A DNA stretch of 64,000 nt from Aliikangiella maris (GCF_040719265.1 NZ_JBFDAH010000016.1:44901-108900); one strand, 5' to 3'; shown: positions 18,152 to 27,276, counted from the stretch's first letter. Translations and numbers: made by a program. The notes: generated by a model from the sequence alone, not told the origin.

Positions 18152-19000
18152 TTAAAGTGCCTTGCGAATTGGTGTTTCTAAAATATCGGTGGCGCCAGCT
18201 TCCAGTAATCGGGGAATCAAGTCGCGAATTTCACTCTTCTTGACGGCGGCTTTAACGGCAAAACCTTTGTCTTGGTAGAGGCGTGAAACTGTTGGGTAGC
18301 GCATTGAAGGAAGAAGTTCAACGATGGCATTAATTTGGTCATTGGTGCAATTCATTTCCAGTAATACCCGTTCACGTCCATTAATTACGGCTTGCATTAA
18401 GGTTAATAAATCTTCTACCAATTGTCTTTTTCCGGGATCTTTTAAAACCTGAGAGTTGGCAATAAATTGGGTTGAACTTTCCATCACGGTATCTACAATT
18501 TTTAGGCGATTGGCGCGAATTGTTGTACCAGTAGAAGTATTATCAATGATCATGTCTGCATCTTCTGGTGGAAAAACTTCGGTAGCGCCATATGAACGCA
18601 ACAGTTGATATTCAACCCCTAGATTATTTAAGTAGTCAGTGCTGACATTTTTATATTCTGAAGCAACAATGAGTTTGCGCTTTTTCATTTCTTCCCAATC
18701 CCAGTCTTCAGGAATACAAGTCACTATTTTTACCGGGTCATAACCAAGATTTTTAAGGACTTCTACATTGCAGCGTCTTTCTTTAATCCAGTCCAGTCCC
18801 GCAAAACCAATATCGTGTTGTCCCATTTCAACGAGTGATGGAATATTTTGACTTTTTAGCAGCTTGACTTCCAAGTCAAATCCATAAACTTTTGGGCGAT
18901 AATTTCTTTCGTCTCCAATTAGCTCAATGCCGCAATCGGATAAAAGTTTAAGTACTTTGGTATTAATTCGCCCTTTTGGCAATACTAGTTTTAGTGTCAT
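18152..19000 (-). CDS. hisG: ATP phosphoribosyltransferase, first enzyme of histidine synthesis
   Basis: The 282-aa enzyme couples ATP and PRPP and is the committed step. It opens with LKLVLPKGRINTKVLKLLSD. GQHDIGFAGLDWIKE and the PRPP loop DADMIIDNTSTGTTIRAN are present. The last 75 residues (from about 205) form an ACT-like regulatory domain, so this is the long HisG form that is feedback-inhibited by histidine and needs no HisZ. It is the first structural gene of the operon, 142 bases after the leader peptide stop, with the attenuator between. Confidence 0.95.
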   Translation of the reverse strand: MTLKLVLPKGRINTKVLKLLSDCGIELIGDERNYRPKVYGFDLEVKLLKSQNIPSLVEMGQHDIGFAGLDWIKERRCNVEVLKNLGYDPVKIVTCIPEDWDWEEMKKRKLIVASEYKNVSTDYLNNLGVEYQLLRSYGATEVFPPEDADMIIDNTSTGTTIRANRLKIVDTVMESSTQFIANSQVLKDPGKRQLVEDLLTLMQAVINGRERVLLEMNCTNDQINAIVELLPSMRYPTVSRLYQDKGFAVKAAVKKSEIRDLIPRLLEAGATDILETPIRKAL

Positions 19001-19055
19001 TTTTTTGGTCTCTAAAGTGGTCGCTAAGTTATCAGTCGTAGTAAATTTAAAACAA

Positions 19056-19090
19056 TAAAAAAGCCCCGGTTACTTGGAGTAAACGGGGCT
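19056..19090 (-). terminator. Histidine operon attenuator terminator
   Basis: Read on the minus strand, AGCCCCG (19090-19084) pairs with CGGGGCT (19068-19062) across a 15-base loop and is followed by a run of six T. It sits between the His-rich leader peptide and hisG, exactly where an attenuator belongs. Stalling of ribosomes on the His codons when charged tRNA-His is scarce should favour an alternative fold and let transcription enter the operon. Confidence 0.88.
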
Positions 19091-19141
19091 TGAGAATTCG
19101 TGTAATTTAAACTATTCAACACATAGGCAAAAGCACCGTCA

Positions 19142-19237
19142 TCAATTATGATGATGGTGATGATGCAAAGCAATCAGCGCATAACCTGATAGGTTGGCTA
19201 ATTCTTCAATAAATTTATTAATGCTTACAGTTTTCAT
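19142..19237 (-). CDS. hisL: Histidine operon leader peptide
   Basis: A 31-residue frame, too short for routine gene calling. It begins MKTVSINKFIEELAN, continues with LSGYALIAL, and ends with six consecutive His codons (CAT CAT CAC CAT CAT CAT), one Asn and TGA. It lies upstream of hisG on the same strand with a terminator hairpin about 50 bases past its stop. This is the classic layout of histidine attenuation control. The mix of CAT and CAC codons and the context exclude an engineered tag. The ribosome-binding site is weak. Confidence 0.9.
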   Translation of the reverse strand: MKTVSINKFIEELANLSGYALIALHHHHHHN

Positions 19238-19347
19238 GCGTGAAATTGTTTCAGATCGGTAGTGCGATCTCAAATAACCATGGGTTATAAGCTGTTAATT
19301 GCTTCAATTTTTTAGAAAAAAAATTTCTCAAATTAAAATTATTATTA

Positions 19348-19491
19348 TTGTATATACAAATTGAAAATTTTTAAGATAGTTTTTTAATCGATTTTTATAA
19401 GTTGGTTGTACAAGCTAAAGCGATAATTTGATCTACAAAAGTTGAATATACAAGTTAAGTTTTTTTATAGATTCTTAACTTGTATGCACAA
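19348..19491. promoter_or_regulatory. Cluster of TTGTA/TACAA palindromes upstream of the his leader
   Basis: Three related palindromes lie in 144 bases: TTGTATATACAA (19348-19359, perfect), TTGTACAA (19406-19413, perfect) and TTGTATGCACAA (19480-19491, one mismatch pair). In addition ATACAAGTTAAG (19448-19459) and CTTAACTTGTAT (19474-19485) form a perfect 12-bp inverted repeat. The region separates the end of the DUF748 gene from the his leader, both on the minus strand, so it likely holds the his promoter. The spacing suggests operator sites for an unknown regulator. No protein is known to me to bind this motif here. Confidence 0.4.
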
Positions 19492-19523
19492 CTTTATTTT
19501 TGTGGTTTTATTTAAATCTCTTG

Positions 19524-22163
19524 TTATACCTCAAATTCAATTCTAGGCTGGGCGTCTTTGCGTGTATCGATGCGGGGTTGGCAAAGTAATAGTCGAGATG
19601 ATTTGATTGTGCCTTTTTCAACGACCCAGGCTTTAAATTGTTGGCCTCTCAACAAACTGATATTTTTTAATTGCTCTTGATATTCAGCATCGTTTTTATC
19701 ACCGGTATATTCGGGTAAATCTTTTGGTGTCGCAATTGCACAAACTTTTACTTGTGTATCGGGTTTGTCTTTGAGTAAGGCGACAAACTGGGTAATAAAT
19801 TCTTCCTGTTCAGGCTGAACTTCAATTGCTGCTGGGGTATAGTTTAAATTTTCAAATCGAATTTTTAGCATGTATTCACCAGCAATTCTGACTACCGATA
19901 AAACATTGGCATAAGGGACAAAGGTATCTATTAAATACGACTCTGCTGCGGCCATTACCGCTTTTTTAGTGATTAATGAAATAAAGCTGGAGATACCAAA
20001 ATCGGGTGAACTGACATCACCTTTCAAAGGGATATCTAACTCAAGATTACCTGCGCTATCTTTTAGCATATTTATCGCGGAGTTCAAGGGGATTGCGGTA
20101 TGCTCCTTGAGCAAATTATTATTGGTTTGTGAGGAAGAGGAAATCTTCAGGCCACGCATATTAATTTTGCTATTACCTTTAATTTTGTTATTGACAATTT
20201 CAAGTACTGTTTGATTGTCTAATTGACCGCTTAATATTTCAAAACCAAGATTGTCTTTTAAATAAGGTGAAACAGGTGGAATCGAAAACTCGCTCAATTG
20301 CGATGTGAATTGCAAGTTAAGCTTAGGTGTAAAAGGGGTTACTTTGCCTTTGAGCAGGATACCTGCATAAGCATCAGTTTTTAGTGCCAAGTCAATTTCG
20401 GTTGGTGTATTAATGTCTTGATTAGTTATAGGACCAACTGTCAATTTAGGAATGGTCAGGTGCTGAATAAATGCAGGTTGAATACTTTGGTCTTGAAAAT
20501 ACAGTTCATTGTTACCAGAAACGGTAAATTGATTCACGTTAAAAGTAAAGGTGTCGGCTGTTGCAGATTGAGTTAAGGTTTTTGTTTGTAATGATTCGCC
20601 ATTTGGTCGCTTTTGTGAATTGTCGACAGAATTATTCGTTGCTGTTTGAGATGCTGGCGAAGATTGTTTAGCATCTGTTGATGCTTTTGAGGTATTTATT
20701 GGAACCAGATTCGCAATTAGTTTTTGTTTGTTTAATATCAGATGACTGATAAATGAATTAAAATCTATGTTATCAATCATTAATTGTTGGTTTGATAAAT
20801 CAATATTCCTGATAGCAATTTGCTTAACCAATGCGAGGGCTGGCTGACTATTCGGTACGCTATCTTTGTTTGAAGTGTTTTTTGTGACACCTTCTTTTGA
20901 TGATGTATTGCTCGCTTTATCATTCAGTTTTGAAACCAGTAAATCATAGAGGTTGATCGTATCTAAATGTAATTCAAACTGTTCGGCAGGCGTCAATTTG
21001 ACATGTCCTTTTAGCATTTCTAACTGACCTAACTGTAGTAACTGATTACTAGTGGCTTGTTGCCTCACTGACAGGTGCTGATTATTTAGTTGCCAGTCAG
21101 TTTGAAAACTCAGTTGTTTTTTATTTAGAACGGCTTGGCTATTATTTAAATTAATATTGAGTTGTTGATTTTGAATTAATGTGTTAAATCCAATCATATC
21201 AAGCTCATCAATATTTAATGCCAGTTTGCTTTGATTTAAGGTAATGTTATCAGGCTTTAGTGTTACTTGATGAGCCAGACTTAGCGAGAGTTTGCCGCCA
21301 AGCTTATTGAGTAAAGTTGGCGGTAACAAATAATAGATACTGGCGAGATCAAAAGTCTTGAGATTCAGTTGATAGTCAGACTTTATTTCCTCTCCTTTGG
21401 CGTCAACATGTAAATTTAAATCAAGTGGGGCACCATTGATTATTGCACTGAGCTGCATCGTTGCTTGCTGCTCAGAAGATGTCGCTTGTAACTGATTGAT
21501 ATCTAATTGCTTTACCGTAATTTTGTGTGGCTGATCGAAATGTTCAAATACCAGATCAAGCTCGGCTATAGTGATATTGTCTGTCTTAATTAACCAGTCT
21601 TTTACGGGCTTTTGGGATGAACCATCATTTGGGGATGAATTGTTTGGGGTGGGTGGTGTGGTAGATTGAAAGTGATTTAAATCGACACCGGCTACTTTCA
21701 GCGATGACTCATTTTGGTCTGCAACAAACATAACCTTATGTAAAGCCAGCTTTTCAATTTCAATTTCTTTATCCAACAATCCCCATAAGCCAATATCTAT
21801 TTCAGCAAAATCAATTTTAGCGGTTGCTTGCTGTGACAGGTTAATGGTTTGTAAATCACTTAAAGAGAGTTTTAATAAAAATGGATTCAGACGTATGTGT
21901 GAACTCTCGGAGAGTTGCAACGAAAGTGGTTTGAGTTGGTCGTTTAATGACCAGTTGATAAGTGTCGGACTCAGTGCCCAGATCAACAGTAAAATGAGTA
22001 AAATTGGCAGTATCAACCAACGAACAATAAAACCTAATAGTTGATAGCTGATTGACCCAAAGGTATGTTTAGTGTTTTGCGGTGAAGCCTGGACCGAAGC
22101 GGTATTCATGAAAATGACAAACTGATTGATTGTGCCGAATATTCTACCCAAACCAATCTGCAT
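19524..22163 (-). CDS. DUF748 (AsmA-like) envelope protein
   Basis: This large protein of up to 879 aa has one transmembrane helix (about residues 45-67) followed by a long, repetitive beta-rich periplasmic part typical of the DUF748/AsmA-like group, whose members are linked to outer membrane homeostasis and lipid transport. Polar low-complexity linkers rich in Ser, Asn and Lys occur near 165-190, 415-440 and 495-530. The last 100 residues (EEFITQFVALLKDKPDTQVK and on) look like an OmpA-like or associated domain found at the end of DUF748 proteins. The start is uncertain: the ATG at 22109 (MNTASVQASP) would remove 18 residues of doubtful value. No adjacent partner gene. Confidence 0.75.
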   Translation of the reverse strand: MQIGLGRIFGTINQFVIFMNTASVQASPQNTKHTFGSISYQLLGFIVRWLILPILLILLLIWALSPTLINWSLNDQLKPLSLQLSESSHIRLNPFLLKLSLSDLQTINLSQQATAKIDFAEIDIGLWGLLDKEIEIEKLALHKVMFVADQNESSLKVAGVDLNHFQSTTPPTPNNSSPNDGSSQKPVKDWLIKTDNITIAELDLVFEHFDQPHKITVKQLDINQLQATSSEQQATMQLSAIINGAPLDLNLHVDAKGEEIKSDYQLNLKTFDLASIYYLLPPTLLNKLGGKLSLSLAHQVTLKPDNITLNQSKLALNIDELDMIGFNTLIQNQQLNINLNNSQAVLNKKQLSFQTDWQLNNQHLSVRQQATSNQLLQLGQLEMLKGHVKLTPAEQFELHLDTINLYDLLVSKLNDKASNTSSKEGVTKNTSNKDSVPNSQPALALVKQIAIRNIDLSNQQLMIDNIDFNSFISHLILNKQKLIANLVPINTSKASTDAKQSSPASQTATNNSVDNSQKRPNGESLQTKTLTQSATADTFTFNVNQFTVSGNNELYFQDQSIQPAFIQHLTIPKLTVGPITNQDINTPTEIDLALKTDAYAGILLKGKVTPFTPKLNLQFTSQLSEFSIPPVSPYLKDNLGFEILSGQLDNQTVLEIVNNKIKGNSKINMRGLKISSSSQTNNNLLKEHTAIPLNSAINMLKDSAGNLELDIPLKGDVSSPDFGISSFISLITKKAVMAAAESYLIDTFVPYANVLSVVRIAGEYMLKIRFENLNYTPAAIEVQPEQEEFITQFVALLKDKPDTQVKVCAIATPKDLPEYTGDKNDAEYQEQLKNISLLRGQQFKAWVVEKGTIKSSRLLLCQPRIDTRKDAQPRIEFEV

Positions 22164-22433
22164 ATTCCAATCTGGATACTCAAAGGATCGAATAAATCCT
22201 GCTTTACCAAACTTAAACGAAATAATTGGCTGGGATTTTTGCTAAATTTTCTTGAGCGAAGCTCGATAATTCATCTTGAGTATTTCTATTATTATGATTA
22301 ATGAAACTCGGACTTGTTGAATTATCAATAAGTGATAATCTGTTGATTTAATTACCATTTAATCTATTGCGGGGGCTATGTTTTAATTTTAAACCTCTGT
22401 ATCTCATAATTAATATAAAAAAGGATTCTCTCC

Positions 22434-23207
22434 GTGGAACAACTAATCTCTACCGCCAGCTTTGTTGTCATTTTATTTGGATTGGTCTATTTGCGTTCGC
22501 GTAATGCCAATATTGAAATTAAAGTGCCAGACATTATTGTGGCGGTTATGCCGGCGATGCTCTTTTTAATTGCAACAGGGAAGTTATCAAAATTTGAATT
22601 AAGTGAAAGTGGATTAAAGATAGAAACGGCAATATCAGAAGCAGCCAAAAGCAAGATTTCTGGGCTTGAAAAAAATGTGCATCTGGAAAAGTTACCTGCT
22701 CAATCGCTCGCTTCTGATGATAAAGCCAGTCTGGCAGAAATTCCCCGACTGATTGACCAAAAGACTGAAGCTTTATCTTTTAGAATGGGGGTGAGTGATT
22801 ATAAAGAAGACATTATTTATCATTATATGCAAGAGCTTACTGCTAAGCCTTACTTGAAGCATTTGATCTTTCTCGACAAAGAGGGACAGTTTTTAGGCAT
22901 TTCCCCAGTTAAACCATTTGTCAATGCCAATCCAAATAAAGGAAGTACTTATCGGCAATTGGCTAACAGTCTGGCAAAAGGTGACCGGAGTTGGATTGAA
23001 GCTAATATTCCTGAGATTGTCATGCGTGAAAATGCACTGAATACGAGCACTTCACGCAGCGAAGCACTGTCGAAAATGATCGAATTGCATGTAGATGAAC
23101 TTCCCGTGATTGATCAGCAGGGAGATTTGGTTGGTATGGTTGAGCGAAACTTTATTTCGAGTACTCTGTTGCTTGAAATTGCATCGAAAGTCAAAGTGAA
23201 AGAATAA
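22434..23207 (+). CDS. Membrane-anchored protein with probable CBS-domain C-terminus
   Basis: The 257-aa product starts at a GTG behind AAGGA. It has two short hydrophobic segments (about 4-20 and 32-49) and a cytoplasmic remainder. The last 130 residues look like a CBS pair: LKHLIFLDKEGQFLGISPVKPF followed by ALSKMIELHVDELPVIDQQGDLVGMVERN. CBS domains usually sense adenine nucleotides. I do not recognise the full-length family. The gene ends 129 bases before hldE and may be cotranscribed with it. Confidence 0.65.
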   Translation: MEQLISTASFVVILFGLVYLRSRNANIEIKVPDIIVAVMPAMLFLIATGKLSKFELSESGLKIETAISEAAKSKISGLEKNVHLEKLPAQSLASDDKASLAEIPRLIDQKTEALSFRMGVSDYKEDIIYHYMQELTAKPYLKHLIFLDKEGQFLGISPVKPFVNANPNKGSTYRQLANSLAKGDRSWIEANIPEIVMRENALNTSTSRSEALSKMIELHVDELPVIDQQGDLVGMVERNFISSTLLLEIASKVKVKE

Positions 23208-23336
23208 AATTTGTTGCCGGCCTTGCTTGTAATTGTCATGGGGGTTACAAAGGTGTTGGGCCTTGTGAAGCGATGCCATAAAAATATGCTATGATCGGCA
23301 AAGATGTTATCCATATTTAATAAATAGTCAGACTCA

Positions 23337-24764
23337 ATGAATATATCTTTGCCCGATTTTAATCGCGCCAAACTGCTGGTGATTGGTGATTTAATGCTAG
23401 ATCGTTACTGGTATGGTGGCAGTTCTCGAATTTCGCCCGAAGCGCCAGTCCAAGTAGTGAATGTGGGCCAGGTTGAAGAACGACCTGGCGGAGCAGGAAA
23501 TGTTGCATTAAATATCGCCAGTTTAGGCTGTGACGTTAATTTAATTGGGATTACTGGTGATGATGAAGCCGCCGACAGTTTATTAACCCGGTTAACCGCA
23601 GCCCAGGTTAACTGTGATTTTGAGCGAGTCAAAGGGATCCCTACCATTACCAAATTACGGATTATCAGTCGTCAACAACAGCTGATTCGGCTGGATTTTG
23701 AAGAGCATTTCCAAGGGCGCGGCACTGCTGGATTAGTGGCTCGAATGCGTCGTCATATACAAGATTGTGGCGCTGTGATTTTATCGGATTATGCCAAAGG
23801 AACTCTGGATGATGTCCAGTCACTGATTGTTGAGGCTAACCTGCATAACATCCCTGTGCTGGTCGACCCCAAAGGGACCGATTTTGCGCGATATCGGGGA
23901 GCGACCCTGGTTACCCCGAATTTACATGAGTTTGAAGCCGTTGTCGGGTATTGTAAAGATGAGCAAACGCTGGTTGCCAAAGGGCAGGCATTGTTGAATG
24001 AAAACCAGTGGCAGGCGTTGCTGATAACTCGTGGTGAACACGGCATGACACTCTTGCGCCATAATCAACCTGAAAAACATTTGCCGGCTTTAGCGCGTGA
24101 AGTCTTTGATGTGACCGGTGCTGGAGATACTGTGATTGGTACATTAGCCAGTGCGCTGGCCGCAGGAAGTTCATTGGAAGATGCGGTTGCCTTGTCAAAT
24201 ATTGCAGCAGGAATCGTGGTTGTTAAGCTTGGCACTGCGACCGTAAGTGCTTATGAAATCAGGCGCCAATTGCGTCAGTCGGGAGAATCTGGCAGAGGCG
24301 TTCTAAGCCGCCAGCAGTTAAAAATGGTTGTTGAAGAAGCAAAAGCCCATCATGAAACAATTGTCATGACAAACGGTTGCTTTGATATTTTACACGCCGG
24401 TCATGTTGCTTATTTACAAAGCGCCAAGGCGCTTGGTGCTCGATTAATTGTTGCGGTTAATGATGATGACTCGGTACAGCGTTTAAAGGGCGAAGGGCGT
24501 CCAATTAACCCAGTCGAACGAAGAATGTCAGTATTGGCTGCATTGGGGTGTGTTGATTGGGTTGTGCCGTTTGCTGAAGATACACCAAGAGATTTGATTG
24601 TAGATATTATGCCTGATGTTTTAGTAAAAGGTGGTGATTATCAGGTTGAGCAAATTGCAGGGGCGAAAGAAGTCATAGCTAACGGCGGTGAAGTAAAAAT
24701 ACTGGGGTTTGTTGATGGCGTATCGACAACCAAGATCATCGAAACGATTCACCAGAAAACGTAA
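23337..24764 (+). CDS. hldE: Bifunctional heptose-7-phosphate kinase/heptose-1-phosphate adenylyltransferase
   Basis: The 475-aa enzyme makes ADP-heptose for the lipopolysaccharide inner core. Residues 1 to about 315 are a PfkB-family sugar kinase, with VIGDLMLDRYWYG, ERPGGAGNVALNIASLG and the catalytic DVTGAGDTVIGTLA. Residues 340-475 are a nucleotidyltransferase with TNGCFDILHAGHVAYLQSAK near 345. Length and order match E. coli HldE. Downstream are two small membrane-protein genes on the same strand with no evident role in LPS. Confidence 0.96.
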   Translation: MNISLPDFNRAKLLVIGDLMLDRYWYGGSSRISPEAPVQVVNVGQVEERPGGAGNVALNIASLGCDVNLIGITGDDEAADSLLTRLTAAQVNCDFERVKGIPTITKLRIISRQQQLIRLDFEEHFQGRGTAGLVARMRRHIQDCGAVILSDYAKGTLDDVQSLIVEANLHNIPVLVDPKGTDFARYRGATLVTPNLHEFEAVVGYCKDEQTLVAKGQALLNENQWQALLITRGEHGMTLLRHNQPEKHLPALAREVFDVTGAGDTVIGTLASALAAGSSLEDAVALSNIAAGIVVVKLGTATVSAYEIRRQLRQSGESGRGVLSRQQLKMVVEEAKAHHETIVMTNGCFDILHAGHVAYLQSAKALGARLIVAVNDDDSVQRLKGEGRPINPVERRMSVLAALGCVDWVVPFAEDTPRDLIVDIMPDVLVKGGDYQVEQIAGAKEVIANGGEVKILGFVDGVSTTKIIETIHQKT

Positions 24765-24808
24765 TGATTGACTGTTTTACAGGATTGTTGAGTCACTGAG
24801 AGATAATC

Positions 24809-25228
24809 ATGTCATTAACAAAGCATAAACCTTGGATTTTAATTGTCGGAAGTGGCTTTGCCTTATTCGCGGTGTTACTGGGGGCGTTTGCCGCTCATGC
24901 ACTCAAAACACAAGTTGACGCTTATTCGCTAGGAATTTTTAAAACGGCGGTGAACTATCAAATGAACCATGCATTGGGTTTATTGGTGATCGGTGTACTT
25001 AAATCGATCAATCGATTTTCTACACACTATTTAAATTATGCGGCCATGGCGATGATTGCCGGTATCTTGTTGTTTAGCGGTTCGCTGTATTTACTTGCGT
25101 TGCTTAATATTAAATGGTTCGGGGCTATTACTCCGTTAGGGGGATTGTTGTTTTTGATTGGCTGGGGGTTGCTGATTTATGCGCTGCTTACTGATGGAAG
25201 GGCAAACCAAGCTAAAACCAGTGATTAG
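24809..25228 (+). CDS. DUF423 membrane protein
   Basis: The 139-aa protein has four hydrophobic helices and the DUF423 pattern: GAFAAHALK near 28-36, FKTAVNYQMNHALGLL near 46-61 and LFSGSLYLLALL, then GAITPLGGLLFLIGW. Found in many bacteria as an inner membrane protein of unknown function (E. coli YgdD-like). It lies 44 bases after hldE. Confidence 0.85.
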   Translation: MSLTKHKPWILIVGSGFALFAVLLGAFAAHALKTQVDAYSLGIFKTAVNYQMNHALGLLVIGVLKSINRFSTHYLNYAAMAMIAGILLFSGSLYLLALLNIKWFGAITPLGGLLFLIGWGLLIYALLTDGRANQAKTSD

Positions 25229-25286
25229 TTTTATCTGAATGCATTTTAATCATCCACTTGGTGCCATCGATAAATAGAAAATATTC

Positions 25287-25487
25287 ATGACTGAAAATCC
25301 TCAATTAAAACATAAAGCACAAATAATGAATATTATTGGCTGGGTACTACTGCTTATTGGCATTATTTTATATATTTTGCCTGTTGCCTTTGAATGGTTA
25401 GGGCATTATTCCGGTTTATTGGCTTTTGTATTTATTTTTTGTGGGATTACGCTTCTTAAATTAAGGAAAGATCAGCTTAACCGCTAA
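25287..25487 (+). CDS. Small two-helix membrane protein
   Basis: A 66-aa frame with two predicted transmembrane helices (about 15-33 and 39-57) and a basic C-terminus (KLRKDQLNR). It lies 58 bases after the DUF423 gene on the same strand. I do not recognise a family. The hydrophobic pattern and flanking charges suggest a real inner membrane peptide. Confidence 0.5.
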   Translation: MTENPQLKHKAQIMNIIGWVLLLIGIILYILPVAFEWLGHYSGLLAFVFIFCGITLLKLRKDQLNR

Positions 25488-25757
25488 TTCTCCCGTAATT
25501 ATTTCAATTATTCTTATAAAACAAAATAAAAACATGTAAGACATTGGCCATACCAGTTGTCAGATGATGCCTTTATTTGAGCGAGTGTTTGTCTGTTTTT
25601 TTACTAGGAAAAGTACGTAAGTTTATTAATCATTATTCTTATCTATTTGATTTCAATGAATTAAAAGGTAAAAGCTTATAAACACCAGTATCAGGTTTCT
25701 ATGCAAGTCAAGCAAATCCGCTCTTGTTTAGTTTGGAGAAAAAAGTAATCTAGATAA
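25488..25757. promoter_or_regulatory. AT-rich region upstream of the CsrB-like RNA
   Basis: No gene is visible. It contains TTGTTT at 25724-25729 and TAATCT at 25746-25751 with 16 bases between, a possible but weak promoter for the sRNA. I looked for a GacA/UvrY box (TGTAAG with an inverted partner); TGTAAG occurs near 25535 without a matching arm, so activation by a Gac-type system is not shown. Confidence 0.35.
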
Positions 25758-25907
25758 CAAGTGTTAAGGACAATACTGGACGCAAGGGAAACATGGAGAG
25801 GGACGAACTATTCATGGACATGATACTTAGGGAGATTGCAAGGAGCAAAGTTTTCACGGAAGAGAACCAGAGGAATGTAAGAGGGTAGCCAATGTGCTGC
25901 CCTTTTT
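25758..25907 (+). ncRNA. csrB: CsrB/RsmZ-like CsrA-sequestering small RNA
   Basis: Within about 107 bases (25768-25874) there are ten GGA motifs: AAGGACA, CTGGACG, AAGGGAA, ATGGAGA, AGGGACG, ATGGACA, AGGGAGA, AAGGAGC, ACGGAAG and GAGGAAT. An intrinsic terminator follows immediately. There is no open frame of interest on this strand, and the purine-rich composition contrasts with the AT-rich flanks. This is the signature of the CsrB/RsmX/Y/Z family, which titrate the translational regulator CsrA/RsmA. The 5' end is estimated. No csrA gene is in the window. The neighbouring HD-GYP gene would fit the usual Csr output of motility and biofilm control, but adjacency is not proof. Confidence 0.82.
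25883..25907 (+). terminator. Intrinsic terminator of the CsrB-like RNA
   Basis: GGGTAGC (25883-25889) pairs with GCTGCCC (25896-25902), with one G-T pair, across a six-base loop, followed by TTTTT and a second T-tract. Confidence 0.85.
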
Positions 25908-26016
25908 ACTTTTTACATTGCCTGATTACAGAGTTTGCAGAACTATAAAGCCAATCGAGCGTAGTGATTCAATTTCAATAGCTAGAAAATATTGTATATT
26001 TCCTCATGCGTTTAAA

Positions 26017-27276
26017 TTATTTTTGACTGGTCATAAACCCAATTCTATCTTCAATGCCCAGATATTCATAAACTCTTTTGGGATATTCGCCTGGCTTAAG
26101 GACATTCTCAATTTTTAAATCCTGATGCTCCTGCAAGTTGATGATAAGCGCCTGAAGCGGGGGTATGTCGGGGTTATAGACTAAAATTTCGGGGCGTAAC
26201 ATATCTTGTGGATCAACACTGACCACCAGACCGATACTACCATCATTTAAGCTGACTACACTGCCTGGTGGAAATATGCCCAATGTGGAAATAAAGGTCT
26301 GTACCAACTCATTGTCGAGTTTGTCTTTAAATTTAGAATACATGGTTGCCAAGGCAATTTTGGGGGTTAACGCATATTCTGGGTTTGATGGATTACACAA
26401 GTTATCATAAGTGTTGGCAATACTGACAATTTTCACCAAGTCGGGAATTTCATCACCTTTGAGTTGGTTTGGAAAACCCGTACCGTCAACAAACTCGTGA
26501 TGCAATTCGATAATTTTCAAAACATTTTGTGGCATGCCTTCTACTAATTCGCACAACTTACGACCAACTGGCGCGTGTTGTCGATAAACGCCCATTTCTG
26601 CTTTATTCAATTTAGACTTTTTGTTAACAATTGGACCTGGTAATTCAACTTTGCCCACGTCATGCAATAATGCCCCCCGCGCTAAATGACGTAGTTCATC
26701 GCCTTGGATGCCGCGAGCGGCAGCCAGACTTAAACTTAAAATTGTTACATTGATTGAGTGGTTGTACATGGTATGTGAGCCGGTGCCTAAATTCACCAGA
26801 TTGGTGAGGATTTCTCCTTGGGATTCAAACTCTCCGGCCAGTCCATCAACCAGACCAGCTGCATCACGAATCGCATTAGCAGGTTCAGTCTTCAATTCGT
26901 GTGTTAATTTGCGGACTTTGGCCGCCTGTTCCTTATATTTTTTGGCAACGCTGCTGCGCCGTTTGCGGTACTTGTCAGCATTTTCCAGTTTGGTCTTTTT
27001 CTCTCGCCATCGGTCTTGCGTGACAGACTCCGAATCACTTGTCGATTGTTCATTGCTGGCACTTTGGCTTTCATGTGCCACTTTGATATCGCTTTGCTCG
27101 GGAAATACTGTGACTTCACGTAATCCCAATTGTTTAATCACCTGAATATCTGTTTTTGACGTAATTTTGAACTTGGAGAACAAGAAAGGGTGCTTGGTCC
27201 AAGGTAATTCAATATCTACAACAAAGCCAACAAGTAATTTTTCAACTGGTATTTTAATTTTTTTCGATTTTGCCAT
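26017..27276 (-). CDS. HD-GYP-domain protein with N-terminal DUF3391, probable c-di-GMP phosphodiesterase
   Basis: The 419-aa protein has an N-terminal DUF3391-like domain (KIKIPVEKLLVGFVVDIELPWTKHPF), a charged coiled-coil linker (about 85-130) and an HD-GYP domain from about 140 to 330. Metal ligands are visible: H173 (YNHSINV), H205-D206 (LLHDVGK) and H259-H260 (LHHEFVDGTGFP). The GYP triad reads GFP (267-269), a frequent variant that often stays active. HD-GYP enzymes hydrolyse cyclic di-GMP. The gene is convergent with the CsrB-like RNA, so the two transcripts end close together. Confidence 0.85.
   Translation of the reverse strand: MAKSKKIKIPVEKLLVGFVVDIELPWTKHPFLFSKFKITSKTDIQVIKQLGLREVTVFPEQSDIKVAHESQSASNEQSTSDSESVTQDRWREKKTKLENADKYRKRRSSVAKKYKEQAAKVRKLTHELKTEPANAIRDAAGLVDGLAGEFESQGEILTNLVNLGTGSHTMYNHSINVTILSLSLAAARGIQGDELRHLARGALLHDVGKVELPGPIVNKKSKLNKAEMGVYRQHAPVGRKLCELVEGMPQNVLKIIELHHEFVDGTGFPNQLKGDEIPDLVKIVSIANTYDNLCNPSNPEYALTPKIALATMYSKFKDKLDNELVQTFISTLGIFPPGSVVSLNDGSIGLVVSVDPQDMLRPEILVYNPDIPPLQALIINLQEHQDLKIENVLKPGEYPKRVYEYLGIEDRIGFMTSQK

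Noticed and set aside
19142..19237. Six His codons as an engineered His-tag or assembly contaminant
   Set aside because: Codons are mixed CAT/CAC, the frame has a natural start and stop, and an attenuator and hisG follow. It is a his leader peptide.
25530..25560. GacA/UvrY upstream activating sequence for the sRNA
   Set aside because: A TGTAAG half-site exists but the inverted CTTACA arm is missing at the proper distance.
25894..26118. 75-codon open frame on the plus strand
   Set aside because: It begins inside the sRNA terminator and runs antisense into the HD-GYP gene; no family resemblance or ribosome-binding site.
26708..27145. 145-codon plus-strand frame
   Set aside because: Antisense shadow of the HD-GYP gene.
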